Shown in pieces: positions 26,441 through 33,752 of a stretch of 64,000 nt of DNA (within the stretch, counting starts at the first letter, position 1; each line of letters starts with the position of its first letter). Both the position numbers and the translations under genes were made by a program. This stretch comes from JALEFZ01 sp039817415 (GTDB lineage Bacteria; Bacteroidota; Bacteroidia; J057): contig JBCBVV010000012.1 of assembly GCA_039817415.1 (NCBI GenBank), positions 97,483-161,482 on the forward strand, read 5' to 3'. The notes under the pieces were generated by a model, which was given only the letters and a program-made list of their open reading frames with translations, did no database searches and was not told the DNA's origin.

Positions 26441-27967
26441 CTACTCCCATTCAATGGTTGCAGGTGGTTTTGAACTGATATCATATACCACTCTGTTTAC
26501 GCCTTTCACCTGATTAATGATACGATTGCTCATTTCTGCTAGAAAATCAAAGGGCAATCTAGACCAATCTGCTGTCATCCCATCTCGGCTTCCCACCGCT
26601 CTCAAGGCAACTACTTTTTCGTAGGTTCTTTCGTCTCCCATAACTCCTACAGAAGCCACGGGTAAAAGAACAGCAAAGGCTTGCCAGACTTCATCATACA
26701 GGTCAAATTCTCGCAGGCCATTGATAAAGATGGCATCCACTTCCTGAAGCAAAGACACTTTTTCTTCGGTAAGGTCGCCCAGGATTCTGATAGCCAGACC
26801 GGGGCCTGGGAAAGGATGGCGTCCGATAAATTTATGAGCTAATCCAAGGTCTGTCCCCACTTTTCTTACTTCATCTTTGAAGAGATTTCTCAAGGGCTCT
26901 ACTACCTTTAGATTCATCTTTTCTGGAAGGCCACCTACATTGTGGTGAGATTTGATGGTGGCTGAAGGACCCTTGACAGATACGCTTTCAATTACATCGG
27001 GGTAAATCGTTCCCTGGGCGAGGTAAGCCACGTCTTGCAGCTTATTGGCTTCCTGCTGGAAAACTTCGATAAATACTCGACCGATGGTTTTGCGCTTGGC
27101 TTCTGGATCTGTAATGCCTGCTAGCTCGTCCATGAACTGTTTTCTAGCATCCACGCCTATTACGTTCAGCCCAAGTTCTTCGTATTGCTTCAGTACATCT
27201 GTAAATTCATTTTTTCTGAGTAGGCCATTATCCACGAAAATACAGTATAAGTTCTCGCCAATTGCCTTGTGAATCAGAGAAGCCGCCACAGTAGAATCTA
27301 CTCCTCCAGACAGCCCGCAGATTACCTTTTGGTCTCCCAACTTGGCTTTCAGCTCAGCAACGGTACTTTCGATAAAGCTGGCTGGTGTCCAATCAGGTGA
27401 TAAATCGCAGACTCCATAGAGGAAATTTCTGATGATTCTATCTCCTTGTAGTGAATGTGTTACCTCTGGGTGAAACTGTAAGGCATACACTTGCTTATCT
27501 ACATGGGCGAAGGCTGCGTTCTTAACCGAATCTGTCGATCCCATCAGTTCATAGCCTTCAGGCAATTCTAGTATCGTATCCCCATGGCTCATCCACACCT
27601 GGGAGTCTTGGTCCATTGCCTCAAAAATCCCTTGTTCTTGGTTTCTTTTGAACATAGCTCGGCCATATTCGCGCTTAGAGGAGGTTTCTACACGTCCTTG
27701 GTAGGTCTTGGCGATCAACTGAGCTCCGTAGCATATGGCCAAGACAGGAATTTTTCCGATGAGGGCATCTAGGTCCATATTGGGCGCTCCTTCATCATTG
27801 ACGCTACATGGGCCACCAGAAAGAATGATGCCAGCTAGGTCATCAGAAAACTCAATTTCGTTGTGAAAGGGTTGAATTTCGCAGTATACATTTTGCTCTC
27901 TTACCCTTCTGGCAATCAATTGAGTATACTGGGAACCAAAATCAATGATCAGGATTTTTTTGCTCAT
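26441..27967 (-). CDS. guaA: GMP synthase (glutamine-hydrolysing)
   Basis: Converts XMP to GMP with glutamine as ammonia donor. Glutamine amidotransferase domain: nucleophile Cys79 in AICYGAQ with His166 and Glu168 in QFHPEVTHS. ATP pyrophosphatase domain: PP-loop SGGVDS at residues 220-225. C-terminal dimerisation part contains HPFPGPGLAIR and the closing KPPATIEWE. 508 aa is the usual length. A consensus -7 element lies four bases before the ATG, so the transcript may be leaderless. Confidence 0.97.
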   Translation of the reverse strand: MSKKILIIDFGSQYTQLIARRVREQNVYCEIQPFHNEIEFSDDLAGIILSGGPCSVNDEGAPNMDLDALIGKIPVLAICYGAQLIAKTYQGRVETSSKREYGRAMFKRNQEQGIFEAMDQDSQVWMSHGDTILELPEGYELMGSTDSVKNAAFAHVDKQVYALQFHPEVTHSLQGDRIIRNFLYGVCDLSPDWTPASFIESTVAELKAKLGDQKVICGLSGGVDSTVAASLIHKAIGENLYCIFVDNGLLRKNEFTDVLKQYEELGLNVIGVDARKQFMDELAGITDPEAKRKTIGRVFIEVFQQEANKLQDVAYLAQGTIYPDVIESVSVKGPSATIKSHHNVGGLPEKMNLKVVEPLRNLFKDEVRKVGTDLGLAHKFIGRHPFPGPGLAIRILGDLTEEKVSLLQEVDAIFINGLREFDLYDEVWQAFAVLLPVASVGVMGDERTYEKVVALRAVGSRDGMTADWSRLPFDFLAEMSNRIINQVKGVNRVVYDISSKPPATIEWE

Positions 27968-27971
27968 GGCG

Positions 27972-27979
27972 CAAAAATA
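27972..27979 (-). promoter_or_regulatory. Bacteroidota -7 promoter element of guaA
   Basis: Reads TATTTTTG on the minus strand, matching TAnnTTTG. Only four bases separate it from the guaA ATG, so transcription would begin at or inside the start codon region. Confidence 0.5.
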
Positions 27980-28057
27980 TAATTTTCCTTGGTGAATAGA
28001 TATAGTCTGAGAAGCTTACTTCTACGCCACAAAGAATGAAAAGATTCCCCTTTTTCC

Positions 28058-28900
28058 CTATAAGAGATGTCCACAATACTTACAGTACTCGGCGTCTGTA
28101 TCATGACCATATCTACCACAACCAGGACAAGAGCGTGTATTCTCTATATCGGATAGGTCTTTGTTGTCTTGTTTGGCGATTTCTGAAGAGACAATTCCCG
28201 TTGGTACTGCAATAATGGCATAACCCAATATCATCAGAATGGCTGAAACGAACTGACCTATAGATGTCTGTGGAACGATGTCGCCAAATCCTACCGTAGT
28301 TAGCGTTACAACCGCCCAATATATTCCCCTTGGAATAGAAGTAAATTTACTATCTGTTACAGTACCTTCTATGAGGTACATCAAGGATCCCATGATAATG
28401 ACAATGGTCATGACTGCAAACATGAAGACCGTAATTTTGGTCCGGCTTGCACGCAAGGCTTCAATCAAAATATTTCCTTGGGAGGTGTAGTGGTTTAGCT
28501 TTAGAATCCTAAACATCCTCAACAGCCTCAGTGCCCGAATGGTAAGCAGTGCATTGGCTCCAGGAAGAAGGAAACTGATGTAAGTTGGAATAATGGAGAG
28601 GAGGTCTACCATTCCATAAAAGCTAAATATGTAGTTCAATGGCTTTTTGATAGAATAAATCCTCAGGAAGTATTCTAGGGTAAAGAGAATGGTTACTACC
28701 CATTCAATGACAGAAAAAAGCTCTCCATAAGTATCATGGAAAGTTTTGACTGACTCCAACATCACTACAACCACTGAGATAGAGATAAGCCATAACAAGG
28801 CTACATCGAAGGCTTTCCCTGCCGGTGTATCAGCTTCAAAAATGATTTCGTGAATTTTCTGGCGAATGGGGGAGACGAAGTGTGGATCTTCAGCAGACAT
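28058..28900 (-). CDS. Voltage-gated-type potassium channel with C-terminal zinc ribbon
   Basis: Six membrane helices of the voltage-gated cation channel fold. The S4 segment IRALRLLRMFRILK carries regularly spaced Arg122, Arg125, Arg128 and Arg131; the pore loop has the K+ selectivity filter TTVGFGD at residues 201-207. After S6 a short linker leads to a zinc-ribbon-like end, CPGCG (Cys258, Cys261) and CKYCG (Cys273, Cys276). Length 280 aa is typical of compact bacterial Kv channels; the metal-binding tail may sense zinc or redox state or assist tetramer assembly. Confidence 0.9.
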   Translation of the reverse strand: MSAEDPHFVSPIRQKIHEIIFEADTPAGKAFDVALLWLISISVVVVMLESVKTFHDTYGELFSVIEWVVTILFTLEYFLRIYSIKKPLNYIFSFYGMVDLLSIIPTYISFLLPGANALLTIRALRLLRMFRILKLNHYTSQGNILIEALRASRTKITVFMFAVMTIVIIMGSLMYLIEGTVTDSKFTSIPRGIYWAVVTLTTVGFGDIVPQTSIGQFVSAILMILGYAIIAVPTGIVSSEIAKQDNKDLSDIENTRSCPGCGRYGHDTDAEYCKYCGHLL

Positions 28901-28948
28901 ATAGGTCCTTTTCCGAAAGGTAAGATGATTAAATGAATTAGGGAAATA

Positions 28949-29596
28949 TTATGCTTTAGGTCCTCTCCCATGCATTTCTAGTAATTCCCTCCTGAGATCG
29001 CGGTAGAAAATTTCACTTCCTTCTCCAATGGCTTTTGACTGATTCTGGTAGGCAAATAAGAATCCTTGATGATACTCCAAGCATAGTTTGGGATAGTTTC
29101 TCAGAAGTATTCTAATAATTTGCCCCATCATTTGATCTAGGCCAGAAGGATCTGGCGTTTTAAAATACGTCTTGAGATTGGGGGATAGGGCATGAAATCC
29201 AGCTTCCAGTAAGTCTTCCTGGCTCACACGCTCCAGGGGATTTAGACTTTCTACTACAAAAGGCGGAATAGAATCGATCTTGAGTTCCCATACAAATAGA
29301 ACTCGTTGAAACATGATGTGCTCATTCCCTGAGCTTGAAAACTGCCAATCTAGTAGGTATTCTTTACCAATAGCCCCCTTATGATGGAAAAAGCTGGGAA
29401 CGATAAATTTATCCCCCTTAGCATGAAGAAAGGTCTTGGTGTAGGCCTTCCCAAGTATATGTTCGATCTGATCGGTAGGTAGAGCTTGAAAACCGATCTT
29501 AAGGGCCAAACTTTCGACACTTTTATTTCTCCTTTGTGTGAGAAGAACCCCTAGAATTGCGACTACTCCAATGAGGGTCAGGATGATCAAGTTCAT
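28949..29596 (-). CDS. Hypothetical membrane-anchored protein, 215 aa
   Basis: One N-terminal hydrophobic helix (MNLIILTLIGVVAILGVLL) followed by a basic stop-transfer segment (TQRRNKS) predicts a short anchor with a cytoplasmic domain of about 190 residues. The domain has mixed helix/strand content (FFHHKGAIGKEYLLDWQFSS) and no motif I know. It is 48 bases upstream of the K+ channel gene on the same strand and may be cotranscribed with it, which is the only functional hint. Confidence 0.6.
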   Translation of the reverse strand: MNLIILTLIGVVAILGVLLTQRRNKSVESLALKIGFQALPTDQIEHILGKAYTKTFLHAKGDKFIVPSFFHHKGAIGKEYLLDWQFSSSGNEHIMFQRVLFVWELKIDSIPPFVVESLNPLERVSQEDLLEAGFHALSPNLKTYFKTPDPSGLDQMMGQIIRILLRNYPKLCLEYHQGFLFAYQNQSKAIGEGSEIFYRDLRRELLEMHGRGPKA

Positions 29597-29747
29597 GATG
29601 CAAGCTAATTTTTCTCACTCCATTTCCCATCTTCTATGGAAAAAGCCCTTTTCCAGCCTCTCAAGCAGCATTTAGTAAGTTTTAGGTAGGCGAATACCCA
29701 AATTTAGGTATTGGCAGTAAAGGTCCGAGGCTCCATATTTGCAACTG

Positions 29748-29764
29748 TTTAGATTAAGTCTAAA
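29748..29764. promoter_or_regulatory. Palindromic putative operator before the iron/metal operon
   Basis: TTTAGA-TTAAG-TCTAAA, a 17-bp dyad 50 bases upstream of the DUF4856 ATG. Placement fits a repressor site near a promoter, and the neighbours (imelysin, FecA-like receptor) are typical iron-controlled genes, so a Fur- or DtxR-type regulator is a fair guess. The symmetry is seen; the regulator is inferred. Confidence 0.5.
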
Positions 29765-29813
29765 TAAAAACAACGAAATATCTTTACCGAACTACACTTC
29801 AAACACTTCTCAG

Positions 29814-31031
29814 ATGAACCTAAGATTATCAATTTCTATTTTAATGTTGGCTTTGGCCTTCGTAGCATGTGACAATGGCAATGTTGAGCCTATCGATGAG
29901 CCTTCGACTTATACATTTACCAGAGATGGACAGTCTACGGTATCCTTCAGTGGCCAGACGACTCGAATCAAAATGGCAACTGAGTTGAGCTCTTCTATGA
30001 AGGACTTCGACAATGCTACAGCTGAATCTCTGCTAGAGAAATACAGAAACGAAACAGCTACTGGTGGCGATGCTAATCCATTCTCAGACACTGAACTGAA
30101 TGACTCTGATAAGAGTGTAAAGTCCAAAACTGCTGCTTCAAGAGATTTCTTCTCTTCAAATACAACAGACGCTGCTGCTATTAAGGCAGACTTCGAAAGC
30201 TGGATCAATGCTCAGGTATCTGAGGTATTCCCAGCGAAAGACCAAGTAGCTACTGCTGGAAACCCAGGTCAGTTGGCCGATGGCTCTTCTGTAAGGTACG
30301 TTAGTTCTCAAGGTCTTGAGTATGATCAGATGGTAACAAAGAGCCTTATCGGTGCTTTGATGGCTGACCAAGCCCTCAACAACTATCTAGGTACTGCTGT
30401 ATTAGACGAAGCTTCAAATGTAGAAGACAACGACAACGACGTAGTTGCTGATGGAAAGTCCTACACAAATATGGAGCACAAATGGGATGAGGCTTATGGA
30501 TACCTTTATGGTACTTCTCAGGATGCCGCCAATCCAAATGCAACAATTGGTGCTGATGACGCTTTCCTAAACAAATACATCGGAAGAGTAGAAGGAGATA
30601 CTGATTTTGCTGGTATCGCTGCTACAATCTATGACGCATTCAAGCTAGGACGTGCAGCTATTGTAGCAAGCGACTATGAAGAGCGTAACAAGCAGGCAGA
30701 GATCATTAGAGAGAATGTATCCAAGGTCATTGCGATTAGAGCCGTTTATTACCTACAGCAAGCGAAAAGTGGTCTATTTGCTCCTACTCCTGATTATGGT
30801 GGTGCTTTCCATGATCTGTCTGAAGGATTAGGCTTTATTTACAGCCTTCAATTCACGCGTGAGCCAGACACCAATAACCCATACTTCACCAAGACTCAGG
30901 TTGACGATTATATCAATACCCTGTTAAATACTGGGAACGGTTTCTGGGATGTAACGGAGACTACACTTGATCAGATCTCGGAAGAGATTGCTGCTGAATT
31001 TGACTTCACAGTAGACCAAGCTGGAAGCTAA
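29814..31031 (+). CDS. DUF4856 domain lipoprotein
   Basis: Surface or periplasmic lipoprotein: signal sequence ending LAFVACDNG, with the lipid-modified Cys after VA. The mature chain is a DUF4856 protein (YTFTRDGQSTVSFSGQTTRI; helical repeats later), a Bacteroidota family that I know mainly as a neighbour of imelysins. It is the first gene of a cluster with imelysin, HTTM and TonB receptor genes. The frame is open to 29739, but the ATG at 29814 starts directly at the signal peptide. Acidic residues are frequent (VEDNDNDVVADGK), which would suit metal binding. Confidence 0.85.
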   Translation: MNLRLSISILMLALAFVACDNGNVEPIDEPSTYTFTRDGQSTVSFSGQTTRIKMATELSSSMKDFDNATAESLLEKYRNETATGGDANPFSDTELNDSDKSVKSKTAASRDFFSSNTTDAAAIKADFESWINAQVSEVFPAKDQVATAGNPGQLADGSSVRYVSSQGLEYDQMVTKSLIGALMADQALNNYLGTAVLDEASNVEDNDNDVVADGKSYTNMEHKWDEAYGYLYGTSQDAANPNATIGADDAFLNKYIGRVEGDTDFAGIAATIYDAFKLGRAAIVASDYEERNKQAEIIRENVSKVIAIRAVYYLQQAKSGLFAPTPDYGGAFHDLSEGLGFIYSLQFTREPDTNNPYFTKTQVDDYINTLLNTGNGFWDVTETTLDQISEEIAAEFDFTVDQAGS

Positions 31032-31043
31032 CACAAAATAACA

Positions 31044-31073
31044 GCATGATGAAGCCTCTTGGTTTCATCATGC
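31044..31073 (+). terminator. Intergenic hairpin after DUF4856 gene (weak terminator or mRNA stabiliser)
   Basis: Perfect 10-bp stem GCATGATGAA (31044-31053)/TTCATCATGC (31064-31073), 10-base loop, followed only by CCGTTTGT. The poor T tract suggests partial termination or protection of the upstream message, giving more DUF4856 than imelysin. Confidence 0.55.
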
Positions 31074-31236
31074 CCGTTTGTATAAGAATCTGTGAGTAGA
31101 ACCGGGGGTTGGGAAAAGAGACGAATTGTTCATGTTGAGTTTTAAGTACTGACCCCATTTCTAAATTAAATTATTTCTAAGACGCAACTTTTTTCCTCAC
31201 CTGAGGGTTAGTTGAAACGAATAGAGAAAAATAAAT

Positions 31237-32385
31237 ATGAACGCATTCATTTCATTCGGTCAATCGTTGATCAAGTCATTCTTGGCTGTGGGAGCTTTCG
31301 GGCTTCTTTTGTTGTTGGTAAGCTGTGATAATGGTCCAGTAGATCCTGGCGATACAGATGATTTTAACCGAGAAACCATGCTGGTTAATTGGGCGGATAA
31401 CATAATTGTCCCTTCCTTCACAGCTTTTCAGGCAGATGCTGAGGCCTTGGCAGCCGCTACTGATGCCTTTGTACAGTCTGTTTCTCAGGAGAATTTAGAT
31501 GAGCTCAGACAAGAGTGGAAAGATGCCTACATATCCTGGCAGAATGTTTCCATGTTTGCATTAGGTAAAGCCGAAGCCATCGCCTTAAGGACACGTATCA
31601 ATACCTATCCACTAGACAAAGAGCAAGTTGATAGCAACATTGATGGAGGGAGTTGGAACCTTGAATTGCCATCAAACTACATTTCTCAAGGCTTTCCGGC
31701 CCTAGATTATTTGCTATATGGTATTGGTGATAGCGATGCAGAAATTCTAGATCTCTATCAGACAGGTGAGAAAGCATCAAATTACAGAGATTATCTTCAG
31801 CAGGTTTCGGCCACCATTTACAGCTTGATTCAAGATGTGGTGATTGATTGGAACCAAGGATATAGAGATTCTTTTGTCCAGAACAATGGGAACTCTGCTA
31901 CAGCTTCAGTAGATCTCCTCATCAATGATTTCCTTTTTTATTACGAAAAGCACCTACGTGCTGGTAAAGTAGGCATTCCCGCAGGTGTGTTTTCCAGCGG
32001 TTTACTTCCTACTCACGTTGAGGCCCCTTACAAACAAGATTTTTCCAAGGAACTTCTTTTACAATCCTTGGACGCAGTACAAAACTTCTTTAATGGAGTC
32101 AAATTTGGTGGAACAGAAACGGGTGAGAGCCTTGATTCTTATCTGGATTATCTCAACTCAATCAAGGATGGAGCTGACCTAAGCCAGCTGATCAATGAAC
32201 AGTTTGATGCGGCCAGAGCCAAAATCAATGAGCTACCAGATAATTTCGCTCAACAAATTGAAACCGATCATATTCCGGTTTTGCAAGCCTATGATGAACT
32301 GCAGAAAAACGTTGTCCTGATGAAAGTTGATATGCTTCAGGCACTAAATGTAAATGTAGATTACGTAGATGCGGACGGAGATTGA
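31237..32385 (+). CDS. Imelysin family lipoprotein (M75-like, iron-uptake associated)
   Basis: Lipoprotein with lipobox LVSC (Cys30) and a two-bundle helical imelysin fold: WKDAYISWQNVSMFALGKAE, RINTYPLDKEQVDSN, and the family core SQGFPALDYLLYG. In canonical imelysins this core is GxHxxE; here it is Gly152-Phe-Pro-Ala-Leu-Asp157, so His and Glu are replaced by Pro and Asp. Imelysins are usually iron-regulated and thought to bind iron at the cell surface; a true peptidase role is doubtful. The gene overlaps the HTTM gene by one base (TGATG), showing translational coupling. Confidence 0.88.
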   Translation: MNAFISFGQSLIKSFLAVGAFGLLLLLVSCDNGPVDPGDTDDFNRETMLVNWADNIIVPSFTAFQADAEALAAATDAFVQSVSQENLDELRQEWKDAYISWQNVSMFALGKAEAIALRTRINTYPLDKEQVDSNIDGGSWNLELPSNYISQGFPALDYLLYGIGDSDAEILDLYQTGEKASNYRDYLQQVSATIYSLIQDVVIDWNQGYRDSFVQNNGNSATASVDLLINDFLFYYEKHLRAGKVGIPAGVFSSGLLPTHVEAPYKQDFSKELLLQSLDAVQNFFNGVKFGGTETGESLDSYLDYLNSIKDGADLSQLINEQFDAARAKINELPDNFAQQIETDHIPVLQAYDELQKNVVLMKVDMLQALNVNVDYVDADGD

Positions 32386-33752
32386 TGAATAGTACTTTGT
32401 CTTCATATGGGTCAAAAACAACAGATGCAGCTCCCCTAGCGCTGTTTCGCATCCTGTTTGGCCTCATGATGGCAATAAGTATCCTAAGATTTTACCTAAA
32501 TGGCTGGATCGAGAAATTGTATCTCGAGCCAGCCTTTCATTTTACCTATTTGGGATTTGAATGGGTCAAGCCTTTGGGAGGGTTTACCTATTTTATATTT
32601 CTCATTTGTGGTATTTCTGCCCTTTTGGTAGCAGCAGGTTTCAAGTACAGGTTTGCGATTGTTTCCTTTTTCTTGTCCTTCACCTATATAGAGTTAATGG
32701 ACAAGACCACCTATCTCAATCATTACTACTTCGTGAGTGTGATGAGCTTTTTGATGATCTTCTTGCCTGCCCACAAAGCCTATTCCGTTGATGCGGCCAG
32801 AAACGAATCGATTCGCTTCCAATTTATCCCGCAATGGTCGGAAGATGCTATCAAACTCATGCTCTTTATCGTCTATTTCTATGCGGGTTTGGCAAAACTC
32901 AACTCGGATTGGATGCTAGAGGCTATGCCCCTGAAAATTTGGTTGCCATCAAAATATGCCACCCCAATTATTGGTGATCTTCTGCAGGAAAGTTGGGTAC
33001 ACTATCTGTTTAGCTGGTTTGGCGCGATCTATGACCTTTCTATTGGCTTTCTACTTTGGAACAAAAGAACGGTCTGGATAGGATTTTTTGCAGTGGTTGT
33101 TTTCCATTTGATGACTGCTCTTCTTTTTCCCATAGGGATGTTTCCCTTTATCATGATTCTGTCTACGATGATCTTCTTACCTGTCTCATTTCATAACAGA
33201 ATCTTAACCTTCTTTTCTACTGCTTTTCGAACTAAAGGGCAGATCTTTAAGAATGGTAAAAAGTATATATCTAAGGCAAATTGGCAAAGCCAAGGGCTTA
33301 AGTATGTCCTCCTGTTGTTTTTTGTTCTTCAGGTATTGATTCCCTTCAGGTATCTTTTATATCCCGGAGAATTGTTCTGGACTGAGGAAGGATTTCGCTT
33401 TTCGTGGAGGGTAATGTTGATGGAAAAGGCGGGATACACTGCATTTGTAATCGAAGATCCTGACAAAGGTCACCGATTTTATGTGGAAAATTCACGTTTT
33501 TTGACCCCCTTTCAAGAGAAGCAGATGTCTGCACAAGCAGATTTCATTCTGGAATACGCACATTTTCTAGAAGAAACTTATAAGGCTGAGGGAATCAGGG
33601 ATCCCAAAGTATTTGTTGAGAGCTATGTAGCCCTGAATGGTAGAAGGAGTCGGGTATTTGTAGACCCGAAGGTTGATTTGACAACCATAAGACGTTCACT
33701 TAGCGCAAGAGATTGGATCTTGCCATTTGAAGATGAGATCAAGGGATTGTAA
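32385..33752 (+). CDS. HTTM / vitamin K-dependent gamma-carboxylase-like membrane protein
   Basis: Several membrane helices followed by a soluble C-terminal domain. It resembles vitamin K-dependent gamma-glutamyl carboxylase (GGCX) in order and detail: DKTTYLNHYYF, then YFYAGLAKLNSDWM, then FHLMTALLFPIGMFPF, and NGRRSRVFVDPKVDL near the end. Compared from memory with human GGCX, Lys171 (in AKLNSDW) corresponds to the catalytic base Lys218 and His113 (in LNHYYF) to His160. It could therefore oxidise a quinol (menaquinol) and carboxylate or otherwise modify Glu residues of neighbouring lipoproteins; this is inference. Coupled on both sides (1-base overlap, 0-base gap). Confidence 0.85.
   Translation: MNSTLSSYGSKTTDAAPLALFRILFGLMMAISILRFYLNGWIEKLYLEPAFHFTYLGFEWVKPLGGFTYFIFLICGISALLVAAGFKYRFAIVSFFLSFTYIELMDKTTYLNHYYFVSVMSFLMIFLPAHKAYSVDAARNESIRFQFIPQWSEDAIKLMLFIVYFYAGLAKLNSDWMLEAMPLKIWLPSKYATPIIGDLLQESWVHYLFSWFGAIYDLSIGFLLWNKRTVWIGFFAVVVFHLMTALLFPIGMFPFIMILSTMIFLPVSFHNRILTFFSTAFRTKGQIFKNGKKYISKANWQSQGLKYVLLLFFVLQVLIPFRYLLYPGELFWTEEGFRFSWRVMLMEKAGYTAFVIEDPDKGHRFYVENSRFLTPFQEKQMSAQADFILEYAHFLEETYKAEGIRDPKVFVESYVALNGRRSRVFVDPKVDLTTIRRSLSARDWILPFEDEIKGL

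Noticed and set aside
26328..26513. 61-aa plus-strand frame at the guaA end
   Set aside because: It overlaps the guaA coding end in antisense and has no family or promoter support.
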